Of a DNA stretch of 47,901 bases, positions 1 through 7,809 are shown piece by piece. The notes below the pieces were generated by a model. It worked only from the letters and a program-made list of their open reading frames with translations, was not told where the DNA came from and did no database searches. Source of the stretch: an uncultured bacterium (GTDB taxonomy: Bacteria; Planctomycetota; UBA1135; GCA-002686595); the NCBI GenBank assembly GCA_938075305.1, contig CALJGV010000040.1:1-47901 (forward strand), written 5' to 3'. How positions within the stretch are numbered: the first letter of the stretch is position 1; every line of letters starts with the position of its first letter. Position numbers and translations under genes: made by a program.

Positions 1-1118
1 GTGAAGAGACTCTCGTAGTTCCAGCGACTCGCGATCACCTCCTGCCCCTTGTTTCCGGTCGCGCTCCAATGGGACCAACGCTCTAGTAGGTCAGTGAGCG
101 CCGCTGCAATGGACTCGACCGAGCGCGGGTCGCAGAAAACGGCGTGGTCGGTGAAGGTCTCTCGCCAGTCGGCGAGATCCGAGCAGATCATCGGAAGCCC
201 CTGTGCCATGTAGTCGAAGGGCTTGTTCGATGCACCGATCATGGTGGTCATGTTGGGGTCGCCCGACTCCATCGGCATCAAGCTGAGACCCACGTCGAAT
301 CGGGCTCCCACTCGAAGCATTTCATGCCTGGAGAGAGGTCCAAGGAACTCCACAGCCTCTGGGCATCCGCTTGCATCAGCGATCGCAGAGAGTGCTTCGA
401 GCAAGGCCGTGCCAGACCCAGTCTCGTATCCAATGAGCTTGAGCTCTACTCTCCCTCTGAGGTCGCCCCGCACCATGGCCCTCACGAGGTTGGGCGGTAT
501 ACGGTCAGGCACAAGGGAGCCTTGATACACAACCTTGAGCGGACCATTCGTGCCGCGTGCAGCGGCCCTCGAGAGGGCATTCACCTCGAATCGGGAGGGG
601 CAGTTCCAGACGACCTGAACATCCCGCGCGCCTTCTGCCTCCACAAGCTCCTTCCGGCCTTCACCAGGGACGATGACTGGAACGCGTCGAAGAACCGCAA
701 GTCTTGACCAAGCCACCGCTCGATCGAAGACGGATCGTGGATGACCCGGCGCATCATGCTCGTGGTAGACGACCGATCGACCGAGGAGACTCAGGACCAA
801 CGCAACCGGAGTACTGAGGTGGTCGGAACAGTAGACCAGACGAGGGCGTCGAATCACGGCGAAGACGCTCGCCCAGATAAAGTATCGGGCGAACTGAAGC
901 TTCTGACGGATTCCTGGATCGACCCAGGGGAGAAGTCGAACGACCCGTCCATCGCGCTCTTGGAACCGAAGGGACCGAGACTGGCCCCGAGATTGAATTC
1001 CCAAGAATGTCGTCTTGAACCCGCGGTCAAGGAAGATGTCCGATGAGTGCTCGAGGGGCGGATAGCCTCCGGGGTTTGTGAACTGAATGTAGAGGATCTC
1101 TCCCTTGCTGCTCTTCAT
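1..1118 (-). CDS. GT4-type glycosyltransferase (3' end beyond window)
   Basis: This frame is open from an ATG at 1118 down to base 1 with no stop, so the C-terminus lies outside the window. The 372 visible codons start MKSSKGEILYIQF and follow the two-domain GT-B plan. An N-terminal half contains 'VYCSDHLSTPVALVLSLLGR' and 'VVYHEHD'. A linker reads 'VVYQGSLVPDRIPPNLVRAM'. The C-terminal donor-binding half reads 'ASNKPFDYMAQGLPMICSD', typical of GT4 enzymes acting on nucleotide sugars. A CTCCT at 1127-1131 (AGGAG on the coding strand, 8 nt before ATG) supports the start. It probably adds a sugar in exopolysaccharide or LPS-type assembly, but donor and acceptor cannot be read from sequence. Its GC looks lower than in the genes to its right. 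Confidence 0.85.
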   Translation of the reverse strand, partial: MKSSKGEILYIQFTNPGGYPPLEHSSDIFLDRGFKTTFLGIQSRGQSRSLRFQERDGRVVRLLPWVDPGIRQKLQFARYFIWASVFAVIRRPRLVYCSDHLSTPVALVLSLLGRSVVYHEHDAPGHPRSVFDRAVAWSRLAVLRRVPVIVPGEGRKELVEAEGARDVQVVWNCPSRFEVNALSRAAARGTNGPLKVVYQGSLVPDRIPPNLVRAMVRGDLRGRVELKLIGYETGSGTALLEALSAIADASGCPEAVEFLGPLSRHEMLRVGARFDVGLSLMPMESGDPNMTTMIGASNKPFDYMAQGLPMICSDLADWRETFTDHAVFCDPRSVESIAAALTDLLERWSHWSATGNKGQEVIASRWNYESLF

Positions 1119-1299
1119 TGAGGTCACTCCTCGCCTCCGGTCGCGCCCCGGGAAGGTCACTTGAGATCATCGGCGGCCGATCAACAAGAACCCAATCGAA
1201 AGGGCCTGGAATCTAGCATGCGTCGGGGCCTGTTGAGTTCCGCCCGGCGGGACCAGACCGCTCCGCGAGGGCGTGGCGCGTCTTCCTCTGGTGGACTTT

Positions 1300-2322
1300 C
1301 TACCACATGAACCGTGGCGACCAGTCCGCCGCCGGGAAGGGGACGGCGGAGTCGAAGATGCGCTGGGCCTTCCGGCCGAAGGCGCGGCTCGAGCCGGGGG
1401 TGTGGAGCTCGGCGAGGACGAGCTCGGCGGCGAGGCGCTGCTGGGGGTCGGTGGAGGTGGCGCGGGCGGTCTCGAGGGCGGGGAGGGCAGCGGGCCCGAG
1501 GTGCTTGAGGGCGTACATGGCGCGCACGGCGTCCTCGGAGATCTGGTTGTCCGCGAGGTGCTCCACGAGGACGGCGGCGGCGTCCTCGGGCCAGGGGGCG
1601 CCGGCCACAGTCAGGATCCAGGCGGCCTCGAAGCGGGCCTCGTTCGGCCGCTCGTCGGGGGGGACTGGACGGAGCAGGAGCTCGCGCAGGTCATGGCGGA
1701 CGTGGGGCTCGAGAGCCTCGCAGAAGCGCCGGGCCCGCCACTGGTAGGGCGCGTAGCACGTTTGGAAGTCGAGGGCGTCGGGGTGTGCTCCAGGACCCCC
1801 GAGCCAGCGCATGGCCGCCTCGGTCACCTCGAAGGGCGGCCTCGAGGGGCGACCGGCCTCCGCCTCGACGGTCGCGATGTGCATGCAGAGGGCGGTGACC
1901 ATGATGCGCTGCTGCCGATCGTCGGAGCGGAGCAGGGGCGTGGCGAGGGCCGCGAGCCGGCCGCGATCCGCCCCCCCTGCCCATACGTGATCGTGCAGCG
2001 TCGAGGCCGCGCTGGTGGCGTTCCATCGCACCTCGTCGGAGCGGAGCGCGGCCAGGAGTATCGCGAGTCCGTCGTCGTCGATCTCGGCGGCAGGCCGCTC
2101 GTCGAACTCGGCGAAGGGCTCGCCGGTCGAGGCAAGGGCCCCGCCGACGAGGCGGGCCTCCCTGAGGCCGATGGGAGCGAGGGTCGCCGCTCCCGGCCGA
2201 GCCGAATGTGCCAGGCGCTCGGCCGCCTGAACCTCGCCGGACCGGTGTGGCGCCTCCCCGAGCCACCACGCGGCGCCCAGGGACGAGGCCGCGAGAGCGA
2301 GGAAGGCGATCAGGCGGGGCAT
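1300..2322 (-). CDS. exported HEAT-repeat-like protein of unknown function
   Basis: The chosen ATG at 2322 gives 340 aa beginning MPRLIAFLALAASSLGAAWWLGE, a good signal peptide or membrane anchor. The frame stays open upstream to 2448, but that extension is Pro/Arg-rich and would bury the signal. The rest is mostly helical, Ala/Leu-rich and arranged as paired helices ('DGLAILLAALRSDEVRWNAT', 'DAVRAMYALKHLGPAALPAL', 'QQRLAAELVLAEL'), as in HEAT or PBS-lyase-like scaffolds. I see no catalytic motif. A periplasmic scaffold or binding role is inference. It is divergent from the YdhR-like gene at 2508, with 185 bp between them for both promoters. Confidence 0.7.
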   Translation of the reverse strand: MPRLIAFLALAASSLGAAWWLGEAPHRSGEVQAAERLAHSARPGAATLAPIGLREARLVGGALASTGEPFAEFDERPAAEIDDDGLAILLAALRSDEVRWNATSAASTLHDHVWAGGADRGRLAALATPLLRSDDRQQRIMVTALCMHIATVEAEAGRPSRPPFEVTEAAMRWLGGPGAHPDALDFQTCYAPYQWRARRFCEALEPHVRHDLRELLLRPVPPDERPNEARFEAAWILTVAGAPWPEDAAAVLVEHLADNQISEDAVRAMYALKHLGPAALPALETARATSTDPQQRLAAELVLAELHTPGSSRAFGRKAQRIFDSAVPFPAADWSPRFMW

Positions 2323-2507
2323 GCCTAGAGGAGATGGAAGGAGCACCGCGGGTTCAAGGGTGCCGCTGGACCTCCTTGCCGGTCCCTGGGCCCCCCAGTG
2401 CGACCAGATCAAGTCCGCGGCAGGAAGGACGTTCCCGGGGGTCTCCATCCCCCGTACCCTCGCGGACTCGCCTGCCTGCCGTCAGACTCCCCATCAAGCT
2501 CTGTCCC

Positions 2508-2810
2508 ATGCACGTGCTCGTCGTCAATTTCCAACTCGATGGCCTCTCCTCCGATCAGTACGAGGAGATCTGCCACGAGCTGGCTCCCAAGTTCGCCGCC
2601 ATCCCTGGCCTCGTCTCCAAGCACTGGCTCGTGAATGACCTCACCGGTACCTACGGCGGCGTCTACGTCTTCGAGAACCACCAGGCATTCTGCGACTACC
2701 AGGGCTCCGAGCTCTACGCGTCGGTCGCCGGCAACCCCGCCTTCGCCAACCTATCCGCCAAGGACTTCGGCATCCTCGCCGGCCCTTCCGCCGCGACGGG
2801 CGTGTTCTGA
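2508..2810 (+). CDS. YdhR-family putative monooxygenase
   Basis: This is a 100-aa protein starting MHVLVVNFQLDGLSSDQYEE. It has the usual size and layout of the dimeric alpha/beta-barrel (ferredoxin-like) YdhR family: an N-terminal strand with 'VNFQLDG', 'AAIPGLVSKHWLVND', then 'GGVYVFENHQAFCDYQGSE' and a C-terminal 'FGILAGPSAATGVF'. Family members are cytoplasmic and are thought to oxidise aromatic compounds without a bound cofactor, but the substrate is unknown. The frame extends upstream to 2208, yet that part is low-complexity and overlaps the divergent gene, so the ATG at 2508 is preferred. Confidence 0.8.
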   Translation: MHVLVVNFQLDGLSSDQYEEICHELAPKFAAIPGLVSKHWLVNDLTGTYGGVYVFENHQAFCDYQGSELYASVAGNPAFANLSAKDFGILAGPSAATGVF

Positions 2811-2995
2811 GGAGGCCCGAGACTCCTCGGTGCCCTTCCCGCAGCCCCCGCTCCTGTCTCCCAGGGGCGGGATCTGGGCCCGTGAATGCGTCGAGGAAAT
2901 GTCGACGGGCGAGTCCCCAAGAAGATCGCCGCCAATGAATGCGCGCGGACCCCGCGCGTAGCGACCTTGGACCGACACCTTCAGCCCCCAGCCCA

Positions 2996-3784
2996 ATGCA
3001 CCGACTGCCGCTCCTCGCCGCCCCCCTCGCCCTCCTCACCGCCTGCGGCCTCCACATCGAGGTCGAGGGAACCAGCCAGGAGGCTCAGCCCGCGTCCATC
3101 GTCGCCGCCGCCTCGCCGTCCGTCGGCGCCGGCCGATGGGAGGCCGAACAAGTCTTCGACGAGGGCGACAGCAACTACGAGGCGGTCACTACCGTCGACG
3201 GGCGGCGGAGCGGCACCTGGCGCCTGCGGTTCGGCGAGGGGATCGAGTCCGTCACCTATGGCTTCATCGGCATCGGCGGCAGGAGCCGCACCTCGACCAC
3301 GGAGCTGCTCGGAAGGACCGAGCTCGACCTCACCATGGTGCTCGAGGACATCGACGCCGAGGAGCTCTTGAAGGCGCTGGAGACCCTCGGCGCGGACGAG
3401 GAGAAGTCCATCGAGCTCGAGGCGAGCCTCAAAGCGACCGCCGGCGTCAGGGCCACCCTGACGGCCTCCTCCAACTCACCCTCCTCCTCGGGAACCGTCA
3501 CCAGCACCGGGATGCTCCCGGGGGCCACCGTGGACGCCGCGGTCTGGCCGGCCAGCAGCCGCACGGGCTACGGCAGCATCATCGCGGACAAGGGTGAGGC
3601 GAAGATCCTCGCCTCGGAGCACTGGGACCAGGCCGACGGATCCCGGACCTCGATGCAGGTCAGCCGGGCCGCCGGCCGGGTCGATGCGAATCGGTTCGAG
3701 GTCTCGTACAAGCTCGACGGCGAGCGCCAGACCTTCGAGGAGAGCTCCACCCCAGCGTGGGTCCTCTTCGTGGTCGCCGACTGA
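2996..3784 (+). CDS. putative lipoprotein of unknown function
   Basis: The ATG at 2996 gives 262 aa starting MHRLPLLAAPLALLTACG. The stretch LLTAC-G is a lipobox, so Cys17 would be the lipidated residue. The mature part has no recognisable enzymatic motif. It contains beta-rich stretches ('GTWRLRFGEGIESVTYGFIGIGG'), an acidic helical segment near 110-140 ('LEDIDAEELLKALETLGADEE') and a Ser/Thr-rich linker. A role at the membrane surface is inferred from the lipobox only. It is convergent with the GH30 gene and separated from it by a strong hairpin at 3815-3856. Confidence 0.75.
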   Translation: MHRLPLLAAPLALLTACGLHIEVEGTSQEAQPASIVAAASPSVGAGRWEAEQVFDEGDSNYEAVTTVDGRRSGTWRLRFGEGIESVTYGFIGIGGRSRTSTTELLGRTELDLTMVLEDIDAEELLKALETLGADEEKSIELEASLKATAGVRATLTASSNSPSSSGTVTSTGMLPGATVDAAVWPASSRTGYGSIIADKGEAKILASEHWDQADGSRTSMQVSRAAGRVDANRFEVSYKLDGERQTFEESSTPAWVLFVVAD

Positions 3785-3814
3785 CGGCGCGCCTCGCCGC
3801 GGTCCGCGTGAACA

Positions 3815-3856
3815 AGAGCCCCCCGCCCTGCGACCACGCGCAGGACGGGGGGCTCT
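3815..3856. terminator. bidirectional hairpin terminator
   Basis: The arms AGAGCCCCCCGCCCTGCG and CGCAGGACGGGGGGCTCT pair over 18 positions with one mismatch around a 6-nt loop. The hairpin lies between the convergent stops at 3784 and 3887, so it can serve both genes. There is no T-tract on either side. Confidence 0.75.
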
Positions 3857-3886
3857 CCCGTGGGCGGTTGGGCGCCGCCGGGCCCG

Positions 3887-5428
3887 TCAGCGCAGCACCA
3901 GAGTCTGGAGCGCCTGGCCCTCGATGGTGACGGGGATCGTGTCGTCCCCGAGCTGAACCGCGTAGGCCATGGGCTCCAGGGTCAGGTTGAACACCGCCAC
4001 GGCGATGGAGCCGTCGGGGTTCTGCACGGCGGTGGCCATGAGGTCGTCGTCGTGACCGTCGATGGCGATGCGCTTCGCGCCGGGGCGCATGAAGCGGCTG
4101 AAGTGGGCGACCGAGTAGTAGAGCGGCGAGTAGTACACGTGGTCCCGGCCGCTGTCGACCATCACCGGCGCGAGGCAGTAGTTGCGCACGTGGTTCGGGC
4201 CGCCGCGGGTGTCGAGCACCATGTTCCAGTCGATCCAGCCCACCAGCCCCTGGTTGAGGCCGCCGATCAGGTCGCGGGTGTAGCGGTAGAAGGGGCGATA
4301 CGGCGGGTGGGCCGGCTTGTCCTCCTCGGGTGCCCAGATGAAGCCCCAGTCCGTGGCGGCGGGGCGCCAGTACCAGTCGTCCTCGAGCCAGCAGCCCACG
4401 GGCTCGTCGTCGCCCATGGCGTCGATGCAGCCCTCGGAGTGGAGGATGGGCGTGTTCGGGAACTTCTCCTGCACGTGGGCCAGTGCCTCGGCGCCCACGT
4501 CCACGGTGCTCTGGTACCAGTGCACCGCCATGCCGTCCACGAAGGACGCCGCGCGCTCGTCCCCGAGGATGACGTTGGCCCACTCGATCATCTCCTCCTC
4601 CCGGTTCTGGTCGTACATCCAGAGGGTGGTGTCGAGGCCGGACGCCGCGAGCGCGGGGCCGAGGTGGTCCGCGATGAACATCCGCATCTGCTCGGCGTTG
4701 AAGTGCAGGCTCTCCCAGTTCCCGCCGTTGCCCAGCGGCTCGTTCTCCGGGGTGATCCCCCAGACCCCGATGCCCTCGGCCTCGTACGCCTTCAGGTAGC
4801 GCACGATGTAGGCCGCGAAGGTCGAGTAGTGCTCGGGCTTGAGCTCGCCGCCGTGCCACCAGCCGTTGTCCTTCATCCAGGGCGGCGCGGTCCACGGTGA
4901 AGAGAGCACCTTGAAGCCCGCGCCCTCCACCCTCTGCGCGTCCTTGATCATGGGCAGCAGGTAGTTGCGGTCCGGCTCGATGGTGAAGTGCTCGAGGGCC
5001 ACGTCATCGGGCACCGGCGCGTAGCTGTAGTGCTTGACCGAGAAGTCGCAGCTCGCGATGTGCGTGCGCGTCAGGGAGTAGTGCGCGCCCTCGGGCGAGA
5101 AGTACGCCCTCAGCACCTCGTCGCGCTTCTCCGCCGAGAGCTCGGAGAGCACCTGGCCGCTGGCCTCGGTGAAGGAGCCGCCGATGCCCTCGAGGGTCTG
5201 GAAGGCGGTCGAGGGGTCCAGGGTCAGCCGGCGCGCCCCGGTTGCTGCCGGCCCGAGGGAGGCCTCGATCGGCTTGAGCCGGTCGCCACCCCGGCTCGTC
5301 TGGAAGAGCTCGGCGGAGGAGATGCTGCTCCCTGCGCGGGGGGCGTCCTCAACCTGAGATCTGGGGCTCGCCGCGGCGCAGGCGGCGGTCAGGGCGATTA
5401 CGAGCAGCGAGCAGGGGGTGGTTTGCAT
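3887..5428 (-). CDS. exported GH30-family glycoside hydrolase (glucosylceramidase-like)
   Basis: The start at 5428 gives 513 aa beginning MQTTPCSLLVIALTAACAAAS, a secretion signal with a possible lipid-modified Cys17. The body is a GH30 (beta/alpha)8 barrel: 'QTLEGIGGSFTEAS' near 78-90, 'SPWTAPPWMK' near 177-186, 'GITPENEP' with the likely acid/base Glu230, and 'ILHSEGC' with the likely nucleophile Glu332. A C-terminal beta-domain ends 'IPVTIEGQALQTLVLR'. The family retains configuration and cleaves beta-1,6-glucan, glucosylceramide or xylan; which one applies here cannot be told. It likely acts in the periplasm or outside the cell on algal or microbial glycans. An in-frame upstream ATG at 5527 would add a non-signal-like leader, so it was not used. 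Confidence 0.9.
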   Translation of the reverse strand: MQTTPCSLLVIALTAACAAASPRSQVEDAPRAGSSISSAELFQTSRGGDRLKPIEASLGPAATGARRLTLDPSTAFQTLEGIGGSFTEASGQVLSELSAEKRDEVLRAYFSPEGAHYSLTRTHIASCDFSVKHYSYAPVPDDVALEHFTIEPDRNYLLPMIKDAQRVEGAGFKVLSSPWTAPPWMKDNGWWHGGELKPEHYSTFAAYIVRYLKAYEAEGIGVWGITPENEPLGNGGNWESLHFNAEQMRMFIADHLGPALAASGLDTTLWMYDQNREEEMIEWANVILGDERAASFVDGMAVHWYQSTVDVGAEALAHVQEKFPNTPILHSEGCIDAMGDDEPVGCWLEDDWYWRPAATDWGFIWAPEEDKPAHPPYRPFYRYTRDLIGGLNQGLVGWIDWNMVLDTRGGPNHVRNYCLAPVMVDSGRDHVYYSPLYYSVAHFSRFMRPGAKRIAIDGHDDDLMATAVQNPDGSIAVAVFNLTLEPMAYAVQLGDDTIPVTIEGQALQTLVLR

Positions 5429-5583
5429 GGCGGTCCAGGAATTCGGCTGATGTGATGCGGCGAATCTAACCCTCTCCCGCACCCGCGGGATCGGAGAGGG
5501 CGGGGCTCTATCAGGGACAATCCCCAAGATCGACCGCGGCCGGTCACTCCCACTCGTCGATGGCGCGGTGTACGGTCATAGGC

Positions 5584-5907
5584 ATGAAGCGACTCATGGC
5601 CATCACCACCGCGGGCGTCCTCACCCTCGCCCTCTCAGCGCTCGCCCTCCAGGGCATCGACCAGGCCTCCGCCGGCTCCGCGCCGGCCCCCGACGGGGAG
5701 GCGAGCTGCTGCAGCGAAGGCGGCTGCTTCGACAGCGCCACCTGCGGCGACGAGGAGACCCTCTGTCCCGGCGGCCCCGACTGCTTCGCCCCCGACGTCT
5801 GCCCCGACGAGGACATGGTCTGCCCGGCCGACGAGCCGGCGGCGGCTCAGGTCGCGGAAGAGGCGTGCACCAAGGCCTGCTGCGCGTCCAAGTCCACCGA
5901 CGCGTGA
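5584..5907 (+). CDS. small Cys-rich acidic exported protein
   Basis: The frame from the ATG at 5584 gives 107 aa. Residues 1-25 (MKRLMAITTAGVLTLALSAL) form a clear signal peptide. The mature part has eleven cysteines, several in pairs ('SCCSEGGC', 'KACCASK'), among many Asp and Glu residues. This looks like a secreted metal-binding or disulfide-stabilised protein, but I recognise no family. A second ATG at 5560 in the same frame would put eight residues before the signal. The stop codon lies inside a 17-bp tandem duplication (5899-5932). It is divergent from the GH30 gene. Confidence 0.7.
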   Translation: MKRLMAITTAGVLTLALSALALQGIDQASAGSAPAPDGEASCCSEGGCFDSATCGDEETLCPGGPDCFAPDVCPDEDMVCPADEPAAAQVAEEACTKACCASKSTDA

Positions 5908-5932
5908 GCCTGCGCGACGCGTGAGCCTGCGC
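5899..5932 (+). repeat. 17-bp tandem duplication across a stop codon
   Basis: The unit GACGCGTGAGCCTGCGC occurs twice, back to back and without mismatch, at 5899-5915 and 5916-5932. The first copy carries the TGA that ends the Cys-rich gene. Because 17 is not a multiple of three, the second TGA is out of frame with the first. Confidence 0.9.
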
Positions 5933-5951
5933 GACACGGGCGCCTGATCCG

Positions 5952-7118
5952 TCAGGCCGCCACGGCCGCGTCCGTCGGGGCCTTCCGCCCGCGCAGGAAC
6001 ACCCGCACGGACTCGGTCTGGAGGAGCCCCGCGGCGTCGTAGTTGCGCAGCCGCTCGAGGGAGCTCTCGCTCAGCTCGAGGCCCCGCTTCAGAATCACCC
6101 GGCCGCCGCCCATGGCGCGCAGGTCCTCCGCGAGGATCATCCCAGGCTGGAGCTTTGCCACCGGAAGCGCCTGGAGCGTCGCGCGGTGGAGCTCCGCCCC
6201 CGCGCTCGCCACGGCGTGCACCACCCGCGCGTCATGACCGCGGGTCGGGTCGGCGAGCGCCGCCCGTGCCTGTTCCACCTCGGCCCCCAGCGCCATCAAC
6301 TCCTCGTAGTCCGTCGCCGCCCGGAGCAGGCGGGCCGCGACCTGGATCCCCGGGGCGGCGGCTGCGTCGTCGGCTGCCCCCGGCGCGATCATGGCCGCCA
6401 CGGTCTGCAGCCGCGGGATCTTCCCGAGGAGCCGGCTCGTGAGCTGCGGGTGTTCGTCCAGCATGCGAGCCTGATCATCGGAGAGGGTCTGTCCCATGCT
6501 CACTCGCTCGAGGATCACGTCCGGGATGGCCACGTGGCCGAGCTGCGAGAGCAGCGCGGCGGTCTCGAGCTCCCAGGTGGACGCCAACCCGAGCTCCCGC
6601 GCCGCGGCGGCGACGAGGCGCTGAACGCGGCGTGAGCGGCCGAAGGCCGCGGGGTTGTTGAGGGCCATCACCTCCACGAGGACCTCCACCGCACCCTGGA
6701 CGGTCTCGCGCAACAGGTCCCGCTCCGCCCGGCGCAGTCGGTACTGCTCCGCCGCGTCGCTGACGACCTTGCGGAACAGCGCCGGGTCGCAGGGCTTCAT
6801 GAGGAAGCGGAAGATGCTGCCGCGGTTCACCGCGTCCACCGCCGTCACGAGGTTCCCGTGCCCCGTGAGCATGACCCGGCTCGTGTCCGGGTAGCGCTCG
6901 GCCACCTCGCTCAGGAACTCCGCGCCGTTCACCGACGGCATCTGATAGTCCGACACCACGACCGAGAAGGGGCCCTCCTGCTCGAGGCGCTCGAGGGCCT
7001 CCTCCGGGCTGCTCGCGCAGACGAAGTCGAAGGACTGCTGGTGGTTCCGACGGAGGCCGCTGGAGACGAGGGGCTCGTCGTCGACAAGCAGGACGCGGGC
7101 TTTGGAGGGGCAGCTCAT
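5952..7118 (-). CDS. response regulator with degenerate HD-GYP-like output domain
   Basis: This is a 388-aa protein. Residues 5-125 form a receiver domain with the acidic pair Asp13-Asp14, phospho-acceptor Asp57 ('VVVSDYQMP'), Thr85 ('VMLTG') and Lys108 ('FLMKP'). Residues ~135-290 align by eye with HD-GYP phosphodiesterase domains ('AALLSQLGHVAIPDVIL', 'HPQLTSRLLGKIP'). However, the HD pair is replaced by Ser-Gln, the first His by Arg, and no HH or GYP motif is visible. It is therefore probably unable to hydrolyse cyclic-di-GMP and may act by binding. The C-terminus ('LQPGMILAEDLRAMGGGRVILKRG') matches the small beta-domain often following such modules. No partner kinase is adjacent. Confidence 0.85.
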   Translation of the reverse strand: MSCPSKARVLLVDDEPLVSSGLRRNHQQSFDFVCASSPEEALERLEQEGPFSVVVSDYQMPSVNGAEFLSEVAERYPDTSRVMLTGHGNLVTAVDAVNRGSIFRFLMKPCDPALFRKVVSDAAEQYRLRRAERDLLRETVQGAVEVLVEVMALNNPAAFGRSRRVQRLVAAAARELGLASTWELETAALLSQLGHVAIPDVILERVSMGQTLSDDQARMLDEHPQLTSRLLGKIPRLQTVAAMIAPGAADDAAAAPGIQVAARLLRAATDYEELMALGAEVEQARAALADPTRGHDARVVHAVASAGAELHRATLQALPVAKLQPGMILAEDLRAMGGGRVILKRGLELSESSLERLRNYDAAGLLQTESVRVFLRGRKAPTDAAVAA

Positions 7119-7323
7119 GGAAGCTCTGGCGGTGATCCAATGTGGAGCAAGGCGGCCCCCCTACGCTGCTGGGGCCCTTCCTCATCCACTCCTGCGGCTA
7201 TCGTCAGGGATAACCCTTACCCCTTAGAAAGAAGTCCACTCCCCACCTCGGCCCCGTCTCGAATCCGAACTCGCGCGTCCGGGCACCGCTCCAAGGAGCG
7301 CCCCCCACCGTCCCTTGGGGCGA

Positions 7324-7698
7324 TCAACGCCCCGCGCTGTCGAGCATCGAGTGCATGACGCCGAGCCCGCTCAGGGCGCTCCACTGGAGGAGCACGAGCA
7401 GCGCGCCCCCGAACACGCAGCCCGCCAGATGCGCCCGGCGCACCCCGGCCGGAGCTCCGCGGCTCCGGAGGAAGAGGTTCACCAGGGCCAGGGCGAAGCC
7501 GGCGTGGATGACGGTCATGACCACCGCGAGCGCCGTCCCGGGCGTGCGGTCCACCGGGGGCCCCTCGATCCTCGGGAACGAGAGGGTCAAGAGGCCGAAG
7601 ATCGACACCACCCGCACCAGCACGGCGTAGACGACGAGCGCCAGGAGCGGGCCGGGGATCACCGGGGCGAACCGGGGCTGATGGGCGCCGAGCTTCAC
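7324..7698 (-). CDS. small integral membrane protein of unknown function
   Basis: A GTG at 7698 gives 124 aa starting VKLGAHQPRFAPVIPG. The frame is open further upstream, but that part overlaps the divergent gene and is charged low-complexity sequence. Three hydrophobic segments are visible: 'PGPLLALVVYAVLVRVVSIF', 'ALAVVMTVIHAGFALALVNL' and 'AGCVFGGALLVLLQWSALSG'. No family is recognised. It is divergent from the DUF418 gene at 7810. A true start a few codons away is possible. Confidence 0.55.
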   Translation of the reverse strand: MKLGAHQPRFAPVIPGPLLALVVYAVLVRVVSIFGLLTLSFPRIEGPPVDRTPGTALAVVMTVIHAGFALALVNLFLRSRGAPAGVRRAHLAGCVFGGALLVLLQWSALSGLGVMHSMLDSAGR

Positions 7699-7809
7699 GG
7701 CTGAAATGTAACACCGCCTCTCCGGACCGTCGATCCGCACGGTCCCCGGCGAGCTCCTATGCTCGCATGGGCCGCCCGCCGCCCGCGCCTCCCCCTTCCC
7801 GGAGCCACC

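Noticed and set aside
144..1046. Plus-strand open frames at 144-707 and 741-1046
   Set aside because: The minus strand here encodes a continuous glycosyltransferase with recognisable motifs; the plus frames are its shadows.
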